From the NCBI RefSeq assembly GCF_965228715.1, contig NZ_OZ245833.1: a stretch of DNA of 64,000 nucleotides; one strand, 5' to 3'. This document shows positions 23,640-31,737 of the stretch, one piece after another. The DNA comes from Stappia sp002722295. GTDB taxonomy: Bacteria > Pseudomonadota > Alphaproteobacteria > Rhizobiales > Stappiaceae. Numbering within the stretch: position 1 is the stretch's first letter; each line of letters opens with the position of its first letter. The position numbers were made by a program, and so were the translations under genes. The notes below the pieces were generated by a model that saw nothing but the letters and a program-made list of their open reading frames with translations, made no database searches and was not told where the DNA came from.

Positions 23640-26621
23640 TCAGCCGATGCGCTCGATGCGGCAAAGCGTGGCCTTGGTTTCCTGCATCTGGGTAACGCTG
23701 TCGTAGCCGTAAGTCTGGGCGGTGTTCGTCGCCTCGCCGAGCACGTATGGATCGGCGCCCTTCGGGTACTTGCTGCGCTGATCCTCGCCCTGCCAGTGAC
23801 CGCCGAAGTGGAACGGCATGAAGGCAACGCCGGTGCCGACACGTTCGGTCACCATCGCCATCACCTTGACCTTGCCGCCCTCGGGACCGTGCACCCAGAC
23901 CATCTCGCCATCGCGAACGCCCAGATCGTTGGCATCCCGGGTGTTGACCTCGATGAACATGTCCTGCTGCAGCTCCGCCAACCACGGGTTGGAGCGGGTT
24001 TCGTCGCCGCCACCTTCGTATTCCACCAGGCGTCCCGAGGTGAGAATGATCGGGAAGTCCTTGGAATAGTCCGTTTTCTGGATTGACTCGTAGCGGGTCG
24101 GGACACGCCAGAAGGTCTTGTCCTCGTAGGTCGCATACTTGTCGAGCAGGTCACGGCGAACCGTGTAAAGCGGCTCGCGGTGCAGCGGCACCGGATCGGG
24201 GAAGGTCCACACGACCACACGGGCCTTGGCGTTGCCGTAGGGGGCGCAACCGTGTGCGATCGCAACGCGCTGGATACCGCCGGACAGGTCGGTCTTCCAG
24301 TTCACACCGCCAACCTTCTCGTCGTAGTCGGACGGCATGTCGCCTGTCTGGGAGGTCTCGCCGACCTCTTCCGAAGAGGGACGAGCATCACGCATTCCCG
24401 CGACCCATTCGATCGTCTGGCGCTCGTAGGGCGTGAGGTCCTTGTCCCAGCCAAGCTTGATCAGCATGGCCATGGTGAACTCGGGATACCCGTCCTCGAT
24501 CTCCGATCCCACGGGCCAGGAGCCCTCGGCGAGCAGGTTGTCCCCGTTGCGCTCGACGCCGAAGCGGGCACGGAAGCCCATGCCGCCTTCGGCGACGGGA
24601 AGTGAGGTATCGTAGAGAACGGCCGAGCCGGGATGGTTCATCTCCGCGGTTCCCCAGCACGGCCACGGCATGCCGTAGAAGTCGCCGTCGGCCGGGCCGC
24701 CGCGCGCGCGCAGCGTGGTGCGGTCGAACGTGTGCTGGTTCTCCATGTGGAGCTTGAGGCGTTCCGGCGACTGCCCGGTGTAGCCAATGGTCCACATGCC
24801 CCGGTTGAACTCGCGGGTCAGGTCCTCGATGAGCGGCTCTTCGCCATTGACCTCGATGTTCTTGAAGAGGTCTTCCGCGAAGCCGAACTTCTTCGCCAGA
24901 AGATAGGCGATGACATGGTCGGGCTTCGACTCGAACAGGGGCTCCACGACCTTCTCGCGCCACTGGATCGACCGGTTGGACGCCGTCACCGACCCGTAGG
25001 TCTCGAACTGGGTCGTCGCCGGCAGGAGATACACGCCGTCCTTGCGGTCATGCATGATCGCCGACATCGTCGGGAACGGGTCCATGATGACGAGAAGATC
25101 AAGCTTCTCCATCGCCCGCTTCATGTCCGGCAGACGGGTCTGCGAGTTCGGAGCATGGCCCCAGAAGACCATCGCGCGGGTGTTGTCCGGCTGGACGAGG
25201 TTTTCCTTGTCCTCCAGCACGCCGTCGATCCAGCGCGACACCGGGATGCCGGTCTCGAACATCATCTCGCGGTCCGAGCCGTCCGGCTTCTTCATGGTCG
25301 CGAAACGGCCGGCAAGGTTGTCGAAGGAAACGTCCCAAACGCGCGCCCAGTGCCCCCAGGAGCCCTTGGACAGGCCATAGTAGCCAGGCAGCGTGTCGGC
25401 GAGGACACCAAGGTCCGTCGCGCCCTGCACATTGTCATGACCACGGAAGATGTTGGTGCCGCCACCGGCCTTGCCCATGTTGCCGAGCGCGAGCTGCAGC
25501 GCACAGTAGGCACGGGTGTTGTTGTTGCCGTTGGTGTGCTGTGTACCGCCCATGCACCAGATCAGCGTGCCCGGACGGTTGTTGGCCAGCGTGCGCGCGA
25601 CGCGCTTGAGCTGCGAGCCCGGAACGCCGGTGACACGCTCGACCTCGTCGGGCGTCCAGTTGGCGACCTCGGTCTTGATCTCGTCCATGCCCCAGACACG
25701 CTGGCGGATGAACTCCTTGTCCTCCCAGCCATTCTCGAAGATATGCCAGAGGATGCCCCAGACGAGCGCGACGTCGGAGCCCGGACGAAACCGGACATAC
25801 TCGCTCGCGTGAGCCGCGGTGCGCGTGAAGCGCGGATCACAGACGATCAGCGGCGCATTGTTCTCTTCCTTCGCCTTGAGGACGTGCAGAAGGGAAACCG
25901 GATGCGCCTCGGCGGGGTTGCCGCCGATGATCAGGATCGCCTTGGAATTATGGATGTCGTTGTAGGAGTTCGTCATCGCGCCGTAGCCCCAGGTGTTGGC
26001 AACACCCGCGACCGTGGTCGAGTGACAGATACGCGCCTGATGGTCGACGTTGTTCGTCCCCCAGAAGGCGGCGAACTTGCGGACAAGATAGGCCTGCTCG
26101 TTGGAGTGCTTGGCGGAACCGAGCCAGTAGACGCTGTCGGGTCCGCTTTCGTCGCGGATCTTCATCATCTGGTCGCCGATCTCGTTGATCGCCTGCTCCC
26201 AGGACACCCGCTCCCACTTGCCGTTCACGAGCTTGGTCGGGTACTTGAGCCGCCGCTCGCCATGAGCGTGCTCACGCACGGACGCGCCCTTCGCACAATG
26301 AGACCCCAGGTTGAACGGGCTGTCGAAACCGGGCTCCTGCCCGGTCCAAACACCGTCCTGCACCTCGGCCAGCACCGTGCAGCCGACCGAGCAATGCGTG
26401 CAGACGGTCTTCTTGATCTCTGCCGTCGCAGCCGTAGGACCGGCGGCTTTCGCCTTGCGAACCATTCCGCCCGTCAGGGTGCCGGCCGCGGCGAGACCGC
26501 CGGCGGCAAGACCCGAGCGACGCAGGAACGCGCGACGGTCCATCGCGCTGGCGCCCATCGCCTCGATGGCGGAGGCAAGCCGCGTTCGGCTGGCGACGGA
26601 GCTCGTCTTCTTCCTCAGCAT
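23640..26621 (-). CDS. Formate dehydrogenase alpha subunit, molybdopterin-binding, TAT-exported, Cys form
   Basis: 993 residues from the ATG at 26621 (MLRKKTSSVASRTRLASA), preceded by GAGGGAG. The twin-arginine signal is RRAFLRRSGLAAGG at residues 29-42. [4Fe-4S] ligands are C74, C77, C81 and C109. The metal ligand is Cys199 in ARICHSTTVAG, where E. coli FdnG has selenocysteine. The full molybdopterin oxidoreductase domain and C-terminal dinucleotide-binding domain (GRLVEYEGGGDETRSNPWLAE) are present. It oxidises formate to CO2 in the periplasm and holds Mo or W bis-MGD. The gene is expressed with a TAT peptide and TorD chaperone upstream. Confidence 0.95.
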   Translation of the reverse strand: MLRKKTSSVASRTRLASAIEAMGASAMDRRAFLRRSGLAAGGLAAAGTLTGGMVRKAKAAGPTAATAEIKKTVCTHCSVGCTVLAEVQDGVWTGQEPGFDSPFNLGSHCAKGASVREHAHGERRLKYPTKLVNGKWERVSWEQAINEIGDQMMKIRDESGPDSVYWLGSAKHSNEQAYLVRKFAAFWGTNNVDHQARICHSTTVAGVANTWGYGAMTNSYNDIHNSKAILIIGGNPAEAHPVSLLHVLKAKEENNAPLIVCDPRFTRTAAHASEYVRFRPGSDVALVWGILWHIFENGWEDKEFIRQRVWGMDEIKTEVANWTPDEVERVTGVPGSQLKRVARTLANNRPGTLIWCMGGTQHTNGNNNTRAYCALQLALGNMGKAGGGTNIFRGHDNVQGATDLGVLADTLPGYYGLSKGSWGHWARVWDVSFDNLAGRFATMKKPDGSDREMMFETGIPVSRWIDGVLEDKENLVQPDNTRAMVFWGHAPNSQTRLPDMKRAMEKLDLLVIMDPFPTMSAIMHDRKDGVYLLPATTQFETYGSVTASNRSIQWREKVVEPLFESKPDHVIAYLLAKKFGFAEDLFKNIEVNGEEPLIEDLTREFNRGMWTIGYTGQSPERLKLHMENQHTFDRTTLRARGGPADGDFYGMPWPCWGTAEMNHPGSAVLYDTSLPVAEGGMGFRARFGVERNGDNLLAEGSWPVGSEIEDGYPEFTMAMLIKLGWDKDLTPYERQTIEWVAGMRDARPSSEEVGETSQTGDMPSDYDEKVGGVNWKTDLSGGIQRVAIAHGCAPYGNAKARVVVWTFPDPVPLHREPLYTVRRDLLDKYATYEDKTFWRVPTRYESIQKTDYSKDFPIILTSGRLVEYEGGGDETRSNPWLAELQQDMFIEVNTRDANDLGVRDGEMVWVHGPEGGKVKVMAMVTERVGTGVAFMPFHFGGHWQGEDQRSKYPKGADPYVLGEATNTAQTYGYDSVTQMQETKATLCRIERIG

Positions 26622-26732
26622 CCCGTTTCTCCCTCGATCCGCCGGCGACCAGGGCCTGACCCGCACCGACGTCCTGTTTGAATTGTCTGGGCCACCGCGC
26701 CGGACCAGCCGGCGCACGGCATCATCAGTCGA

Positions 26733-26924
26733 TCAGAAGCGCGCCGTCTCGTAGGCTCGCTTCACGTGATCCGTCTCGCGGTAGCCCGCCGCCTTCTCGG
26801 ACGGGGCCTCGGCCGCCTCGGCACCTCCGGCCACAAGCGTCATCGGCGCCGCCGCCGCACCGAGGCCCGCGAGCTTGAGAAAGCTGCGGCGATCGGCTTC
26901 CACGGCCGTGTCCTTGCGTTTCAT
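26733..26924 (-). CDS. Formate dehydrogenase region TAT target protein (TIGR02811 type)
   Basis: 63 residues from the ATG at 26924, with GAGGAG upstream. The sequence starts MKRKDTAVEADRRSFLKLAG, a twin-arginine motif RRSFLK, then an Ala-rich hydrophobic stretch and a charged tail ending HVKRAYETARF. This matches the TIGR02811 family, small TAT proteins found just upstream of formate dehydrogenase alpha genes. Its role in assembly is unknown. It lies between torD and the alpha gene on the same strand. Confidence 0.82.
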   Translation of the reverse strand: MKRKDTAVEADRRSFLKLAGLGAAAAPMTLVAGGAEAAEAPSEKAAGYRETDHVKRAYETARF

Positions 26925-27037
26925 GCTTCTCTCCTCATGCTCGGCCCGGTCGCCACTGTCTGGCCTCGACCACGCCGGTTGTTCAGTCTGGTCGCCGCAC
27001 CTGGAACTTCCCGACACGACGTCTGTGTGAGAACGGA

Positions 27038-27727
27038 TCAGGTGGCCCGAGCCGCTCCCTCGTCTTCGAATATCGTGTTCAGGTCCGCCTCGATCGCCAT
27101 GAAGGACACACCGAGCCGGCCGATCGCCGGATAGAGGTCACCAACGGACGTGGCGGCAAGATCGCGGAAGAAATACGGAGCCCAAATTCCCAGGTGATCC
27201 CGGAAGAAGGTCGACGCATCACCCTCCGCCCCTGAGCCGAAGTCTCCCAGGATCAGCCCCGCCATGATCTGGCACTCGGCGGCGATGTGGTCTTCCGGCT
27301 CCTTCACCTCGGGATCACGCTCAATGCCGAGGCGCCGCATTTCCGCGCGCAACCTCGCAAGCGGCTTTTCGTTCAAAAAGCCGGTAAGGTAGAACGATCC
27401 ATAGGGAATGAGCTCACCGCGCCCGACGCCGATGAAGAGGTCGTGGTAATCGCGGGCCAGGCGGGCAGGATCAGCTTCGCTGGCCACGCGGACAACATCG
27501 GCGAGCGCCATGCCGACATCACCTTCGGCGCCTTCAAGGGCACCGACGACGGAAAGCCACTCGGAGCCGACCGGTGCTTCCAGTGAACTCGCCAGAAGAC
27601 CGTAAAGCGACGCACGGGCACGATCCTCCTCGCCTATCGGCGAAAGGCTCGCGCCACCATGACCCATCGTATTGTCGACCGCGCCCGAAACGGCCTTTGC
27701 CGAACGGACATCGCTGCCTACCGTCAT
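27038..27727 (-). CDS. TorD/DmsD family chaperone for formate dehydrogenase
   Basis: 229 residues from the ATG at 27727, which has GGGAGA 7 bases upstream (an in-frame ATG at 27742 lacks one). The all-helical TorD fold is recognisable: RARASLYGLLASSLEAPV, then DYHDLFIGVGRGELIPYGSFYLTGFL, and EPEDHIAAECQIMAGLILGD. Such chaperones bind the TAT signal of a molybdoenzyme and hold back export until the cofactor is inserted. As the first gene of the fdh run it probably serves the alpha subunit encoded downstream. Confidence 0.88.
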   Translation of the reverse strand: MTVGSDVRSAKAVSGAVDNTMGHGGASLSPIGEEDRARASLYGLLASSLEAPVGSEWLSVVGALEGAEGDVGMALADVVRVASEADPARLARDYHDLFIGVGRGELIPYGSFYLTGFLNEKPLARLRAEMRRLGIERDPEVKEPEDHIAAECQIMAGLILGDFGSGAEGDASTFFRDHLGIWAPYFFRDLAATSVGDLYPAIGRLGVSFMAIEADLNTIFEDEGAARAT

Positions 27728-27813
27728 GCAATTCTCCCTCATTGTCAGAATAACCGGTCCTATGCCGTTGCGGCAAACGCTTTCCGTGCTGCAACGCCAA
27801 CGTCAAAAACCTT

Positions 27814-27829
27814 TTTTCATCCATGAAAA
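27814..27829. promoter_or_regulatory. Palindrome upstream of the fdh operon, possible operator
   Basis: TTTTCAT-CC-ATGAAAA, perfect 7-bp arms, 87-102 bases upstream of the torD start. The regulator is unknown. Confidence 0.4.
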
Positions 27830-27893
27830 CAGTTATTTGACGAACAAAAAATCACAAAACAACACGAGACACAGTCCCAGCCAGGCAAGCCAC

Positions 27894-27910
27894 ATTGTGC
27901 ACCGCACAAT
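27894..27910. promoter_or_regulatory. Palindrome upstream of the fdh operon, possible operator
   Basis: ATTGTGC-ACC-GCACAAT, perfect 7-bp arms around a 3-base centre, 167-183 bases upstream of the torD start. The symmetry and length suit a dimeric regulator (for example GntR or LysR type); none is encoded next to it. Confidence 0.45.
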
Positions 27911-28055
27911 CACCCGATCTAGGTTGGTAACCACTCCGTTCAGACATTCGCGATTTTCGCGGTAGTGCCCGGGAAACACACGCCGACAGAGCAAATCGGA
28001 CAGAATCTCTCAGGTTTAAAAGTCACTTCGCGCCGGTCTCGCCTCACGCAAACGC

Positions 28056-28104
28056 GAACGCCCGCTGTCGGCCACCTGGAACAGGCACCCGACAGCGGGC
28101 GTTC
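28056..28104. terminator. Long perfect hairpin downstream of mrp
   Basis: Perfect 16-bp arms GAACGCCCGCTGTCGG / CCGACAGCGGGCGTTC around a 17-base loop that itself contains CCTG-GAA-CAGG. It lies 37 bases after the mrp stop. T-tracts are weak on both sides. It may terminate mrp on the minus strand or a plus-strand transcript from the fdh control region. Confidence 0.6.
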
Positions 28105-28141
28105 AATCTTCTCTCGTACGACTTTGTCGGAAACCGACGTC

Positions 28142-29335
28142 TCAGCTCTCGATCACGATATTCGGCGCTGCGCGATGCCCATCTTCCCGGTTGCGTTCGA
28201 TCTCGGCCTGAACCTTGGTCGCGATATCGCGGTAGATGCGCGCATGCGGGCCATCGGGCGCGGATACCGTCACCGGCGTGCCCGCATCGGAAGTCTCGCG
28301 GATTTCCATGTCGAGCGGAACTTCGCCGAGGAACGGAACACCCAGACGCTCGGCCTCCGTGCGCGCGCCGCCGTGACCGAAGATGTCATGGCGATTTCCG
28401 CAGTCGGGGCACAGGAAATAGCTCATGTTCTCGATGATCCCGAGAAGCGGGACATCCACCTTGCGGAACATGTTCAGCCCCTTGCGCGCATCGATAAGCG
28501 CAAGGTCCTGCGGCGTCGAAACAATCACGGCACCGGCCAGCGGCACGTTTTGCGCCATGGTAAGCTGCGCGTCACCCGTGCCCGGCGGCATGTCGACCAC
28601 CAGAACGTCGAGATCACCCCACTCCACTTCACGCAGCATCTGCGTGATGGCCGTTATCACCATGGGACCACGCCAGATCATGGGCGTTTCCTCATCCACG
28701 AGGAACCCCATGGACATCACCTTGATGCCATAGCCTTCAAGCGGCTTCAGAATACGGCCCGATACGGGTTCAGGGCGCCCGGTGACATGGAAAAGCCGGG
28801 GGATGGACGGGCCGTAGATGTCGGCGTCCAGAACGCCGACCTTCAACCCGTTGGCCTGCAAGGCAAGCGCCAGGTTGCAGGTGGTCGTGGACTTGCCGAC
28901 ACCGCCCTTGCCCGAGGCCACGGCAATGATCGACTTCACCCCTGGAACGCCGGGCTTCGCCGTTGAGCCGCCCGCCTTCGCGCCAGCCCCCGCTCCTCGC
29001 GCCTGCATGGGCGGGGGAACGCTGCCGGCATCGCCCGCCGCGGGCGCCGGACGCACAGGCTGGGCCTGCTGCGGCTGCCCCCCGCCCCCCTTGCGCTCGG
29101 ATGTCAGCGCCACCAGTGCCTTTTCGACACCCGGCATTTTCGCCACCACGCGCTCGGCGGCCTGTCGCAGCGGTTCCAGTTCCTGGGCCCGTTCGGCGGG
29201 AACCGTAATCGAGAAGATCACCCGCCCCTCGGAAATGAAGACCTCGGACACCAGCCCCAGCGAAACGATGTCTCCCTCCAGGTCGGGTCCCTTGACCTTG
29301 GAAAGCTCCTTCAGAACGTCCTCGCGCGTCGGCAT
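28142..29335 (-). CDS. Mrp/NBP35-type Fe-S cluster carrier ATPase
   Basis: 397 residues from the ATG at 29335 (MPTREDVLKELSKVKGPDLEG), preceded by GAGGGAG; an upstream open frame is unsupported. An N-terminal DUF59/MIP18-like domain (1-90) and a Pro/Ala-rich linker lead to the ParA-like ATPase with the deviant Walker A IAVASGKGGVGKSTTTCNLA and the cluster-binding motif FLCPDCG with two Cys. It transfers [4Fe-4S] clusters to apoproteins in the cytoplasm. Neighbourhood with formate dehydrogenase and polyferredoxin genes fits an Fe-S supply role, though mrp is also a general housekeeping gene. Confidence 0.9.
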   Translation of the reverse strand: MPTREDVLKELSKVKGPDLEGDIVSLGLVSEVFISEGRVIFSITVPAERAQELEPLRQAAERVVAKMPGVEKALVALTSERKGGGGQPQQAQPVRPAPAAGDAGSVPPPMQARGAGAGAKAGGSTAKPGVPGVKSIIAVASGKGGVGKSTTTCNLALALQANGLKVGVLDADIYGPSIPRLFHVTGRPEPVSGRILKPLEGYGIKVMSMGFLVDEETPMIWRGPMVITAITQMLREVEWGDLDVLVVDMPPGTGDAQLTMAQNVPLAGAVIVSTPQDLALIDARKGLNMFRKVDVPLLGIIENMSYFLCPDCGNRHDIFGHGGARTEAERLGVPFLGEVPLDMEIRETSDAGTPVTVSAPDGPHARIYRDIATKVQAEIERNREDGHRAAPNIVIES

Positions 29336-29605
29336 CCCGCTCCCTCGTGATTTCCAGAACATGTTTTCCTCGTTCGTTCTTGATGCGCAACGTAAGGGGA
29401 AAGTGCCTTCCGTCAATGACGGATCGCGCCACGACGCCTCCTGCTTCCACATGCCGCGTTTCGTGAAATCTGTTTCAGCCTGTCGAAAATCGTGATGCGA
29501 AAGATCGCATTTTAGTCCTTGCGGCAGCCCTCGCTTAACCGTTCCCACAGGTTGTCGTGCGCACAATCGGGGCTTGAGAGAATGCTCCACGTCAGGACAA
29601 GAAAG

Positions 29606-30058
29606 ATGCCCCTCTCCGCACTGTGCTTTTCCGCCCGCATCGACTGGTCCGCGATCTCGGGCTCCGTTGAAGCCGAACTCGAGGCAACCCTCGACCGCGC
29701 CCGCAAACTCAACCGCCTGAACGGTGTGACCGGTGCGTTGCTTCTCTCCTCCGACAGCATCGTGTGCTGGCTGGAGGGCAACTCGCGCGGCCTCGCGGAC
29801 ACGCGCGACTGCGTCGGGCGCGACTCCCGGCTGTCGGACATCACGGAGATTGCGGAAGGCGAGATCAGCGAACGCGTGTTTTCCCGCTGCTGGCTCTATT
29901 TCGCCGACCTGCGCCGGAGCGGCACGGCGGATGGAACGCCCATCGACACCGCAAGCCTGGCCTCATCTCCCGACATTGCGGCAGCCGCAAGGATCATCGC
30001 GCCGCTGACGGAACGCCTAGCGCCCGCTCGCCAGACCCAGCGCGCCATGCTGGTGTAG
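29606..30058 (+). CDS. BLUF-domain-like protein with lost flavin-contact residues
   Basis: 150 residues from the ATG at 29606, which has AGGAC upstream. The whole length is a BLUF-like fold: EAELEATLDRARKLNRLNGVTGALL, then IVCWLEGNSRGL and a C-terminal region SERVFSRCWLYFADL. In BLUF photoreceptors a Tyr and a Gln contact the flavin; here the aligned positions are Phe8 (LCFSAR) and Cys54 (IVCWLEG), while Asn36 is kept. It therefore probably does not show the normal blue-light reaction. The intact paralogue follows 174 bases downstream with the same residue numbering. Role unknown; possibly a dimer partner or flavin-independent regulator. Confidence 0.78.
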   Translation: MPLSALCFSARIDWSAISGSVEAELEATLDRARKLNRLNGVTGALLLSSDSIVCWLEGNSRGLADTRDCVGRDSRLSDITEIAEGEISERVFSRCWLYFADLRRSGTADGTPIDTASLASSPDIAAAARIIAPLTERLAPARQTQRAMLV

Positions 30059-30232
30059 ACTAAGGATTCGGGGGCGGCTTCGGCCGCCTTCTCGTCTCCG
30101 CAACCGCTCCCTTGGATCGTGCTTGCCGCCAAGTTAATGAATTGATTTCAGAATTCCCGCACTGAATTACAGAACCCCAACAGGTGCCGACTATCGTGCT
30201 GTCCCATGATGATCTCGATGGGACCAACGAAA

Positions 30233-30691
30233 ATGTCAATCTCGCGGCTTTGCTACCGCAGTGCGCTGACCTTCACCGAAATGACGCTATCGCTCGAGGA
30301 GGAGCTCGAGCGGATCGTTGCCACGGCGCGCGCCAACAATGCCCGGACGGGGCTGCGCGGCGCGCTGATCATGAATGGCACCACCTTCTTCCAGGTTCTC
30401 GAAGGCCCCGCCGACGCCCTCGAGGCAACCTTTTCCCGAATCGAGGCTGACCGCCGCCATCATGACCTGACCGTGATCGACCGCCGCACCGATGTCGTGA
30501 CACTGTTGCCGAACGCTCCACTGTTCTTCTGCGACACGCTGGATGCTCACGACGGGGTTCTTGCCAGCCTCGCCATGCCGATCATGCAGGCTCCGGAGCT
30601 GGTCTCGCACGATGACCTCATCTCGGTTTCCGTCTTTGCATCCGCCCGCCTGTCCCGATCGCACGAAGTTTCCCGACGCCTCAGCGCCTGA
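30233..30691 (+). CDS. BLUF domain blue-light sensor (FAD)
   Basis: 152 residues from the ATG at 30233 (MSISRLCYRSALTF); earlier ATGs at 30206 and 30209 are possible. All photochemical residues of BLUF proteins are present: Tyr8 in LCYRS, Asn36 in NNARTGLRGALI and Gln54 in TFFQVLEGP, plus the RIEADRRHHDLTV helix. BLUF domains bind FAD and signal blue light by rearranging the Gln side chain. No output domain is attached, so it must act through a partner. It follows the degenerate BLUF copy and precedes fdhD. Confidence 0.87.
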   Translation: MSISRLCYRSALTFTEMTLSLEEELERIVATARANNARTGLRGALIMNGTTFFQVLEGPADALEATFSRIEADRRHHDLTVIDRRTDVVTLLPNAPLFFCDTLDAHDGVLASLAMPIMQAPELVSHDDLISVSVFASARLSRSHEVSRRLSA

Positions 30692-30804
30692 TCTCTCGAC
30701 ACGGTCCCCGCCCCTCCGGCACCCTTGCCAGACCCTGTGAATGCTCCCTAGTTTGTCGGCTTCACGAAGCAGCGCGCGGGGTACATCCCGGCGGAGGGGA
30801 TTCA

Positions 30805-31737
30805 GTGCGGCGGGACAGCACAACAGACAGCAGCAAGCACGCTCTTCGAGCTCTACCGGAGTTCCTGATCCACCCGGATCCCGAGGATTCGCGCCTGTCC
30901 GTCCCCGTCTCGGGTTTCGACCAGACCGGCGCGGAGGTGGAAATCAACGTGGTCACGGAGCGCGCTCTGACGCTCTACCTGAACTCGCAGGAGATCGTCA
31001 CGATGATGACGATCGGCGACCGGCCGGACCTCCTGGCCGTAGGCTATCTACTGAACCAGAACATGCTGCGCGGTGATGATCGCATCACCGGCATCGACTA
31101 CGACGATGATCTTGAGGTCGTGGTCGTGCGCACCGAGCGCGAAACCGACTATGAGGATAAGCTGAAGAAGAAGGTGCGCACCTCGGGATGCGCCCAGGGA
31201 ACGGTCTTCGGTGACATGATGGAGCGCTTCGACGACATCCGCCTGGATCCGGACGCGCGGCTTCGCACATCGGCCCTGTACAAGCTCACCCGCACGATCA
31301 ACACCGCGCCCTCGCTTTATCTTGCAGCCGGCGCCATTCACGGCTGCGTCCTGTGCCAGGAGGATCGGGCGGTCGCCTACATGGAGGATGTCGGCCGGCA
31401 CAATGCGGTGGACAAGATCGCCGGCTGGATGTGGCTCGAGAACATCGCGCCGCAGGACAAGGTCTTCTACACCACCGGTCGCCTGACATCCGAGATGGTC
31501 ATCAAGACAGCAATGATGGGTATTCCCATTCTCGTGTCGCGCTCGGGTTTCACCGCATGGGGCGTGGAGCTTGCCCGCCGTGTCGGTCTGACGCTCATCG
31601 GACGCGCTCGCGGCCAACGGTTTATCGTCCTGTCAGCTCCCCAGCGCGTGATTCACGATGCGGGCCCGTCCCAGGCGGAGGCCGAACCTGCTCGCAGCCG
31701 GCGAAAGGGTGCGACCTCGGGCAAGGAGATGTCATGA
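30805..31737 (+). CDS. fdhD: Formate dehydrogenase accessory sulfurtransferase FdhD
   Basis: 310 residues with GTG start at 30805 and GGAGG upstream. The conserved FdhD core is present: GDRPDLLAVGYLL, the loop cysteine C129 in RTSGCAQGTVFGD, and GAIHGCVLCQEDRAVAYMEDVGRHNAVDKI. FdhD moves sulfur from IscS to the bis-MGD cofactor, which FDH needs. Where E. coli has a CxxC pair (C121/C124) this protein has CAQG, a single cysteine. It is the first gene of the fdhD-mobA-mobB-moeA run, each overlapping the next. Confidence 0.92.
   Translation: MRRDSTTDSSKHALRALPEFLIHPDPEDSRLSVPVSGFDQTGAEVEINVVTERALTLYLNSQEIVTMMTIGDRPDLLAVGYLLNQNMLRGDDRITGIDYDDDLEVVVVRTERETDYEDKLKKKVRTSGCAQGTVFGDMMERFDDIRLDPDARLRTSALYKLTRTINTAPSLYLAAGAIHGCVLCQEDRAVAYMEDVGRHNAVDKIAGWMWLENIAPQDKVFYTTGRLTSEMVIKTAMMGIPILVSRSGFTAWGVELARRVGLTLIGRARGQRFIVLSAPQRVIHDAGPSQAEAEPARSRRKGATSGKEMS

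Larger units (their letters stand above)
27728..28141. other. Control region upstream of the formate dehydrogenase operon
   Basis: 414 bases between torD (leaving left) and the stop of mrp. The part next to torD is AT-rich (27800-27870) compared with its surroundings and should hold the fdh promoter. Contained elements: two palindromes (27814-27829, 27894-27910), a glycine-riboswitch-like stretch on the plus strand (about 27966-28027) and a long perfect hairpin (28056-28104). No protein gene is supported. Confidence 0.6.

Noticed and set aside
26000..26060. Selenocysteine insertion in FDH alpha
   Set aside because: The metal-ligand position reads Cys (ARICHSTT) and no in-frame TGA is present, so no SECIS element is needed.
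24633..26681. Long plus-strand open frame of 682 codons opposite the FDH alpha gene
   Set aside because: It is the antisense of the formate dehydrogenase gene; the high-GC codon pattern keeps the opposite strand open. No ribosome-binding site or protein similarity.
27965..28966. Plus-strand open frame opposite mrp, considered as a gene under the riboswitch-like element
   Set aside because: Its sequence is the complement of the mrp gene and has no family; it cannot serve as the riboswitch target.
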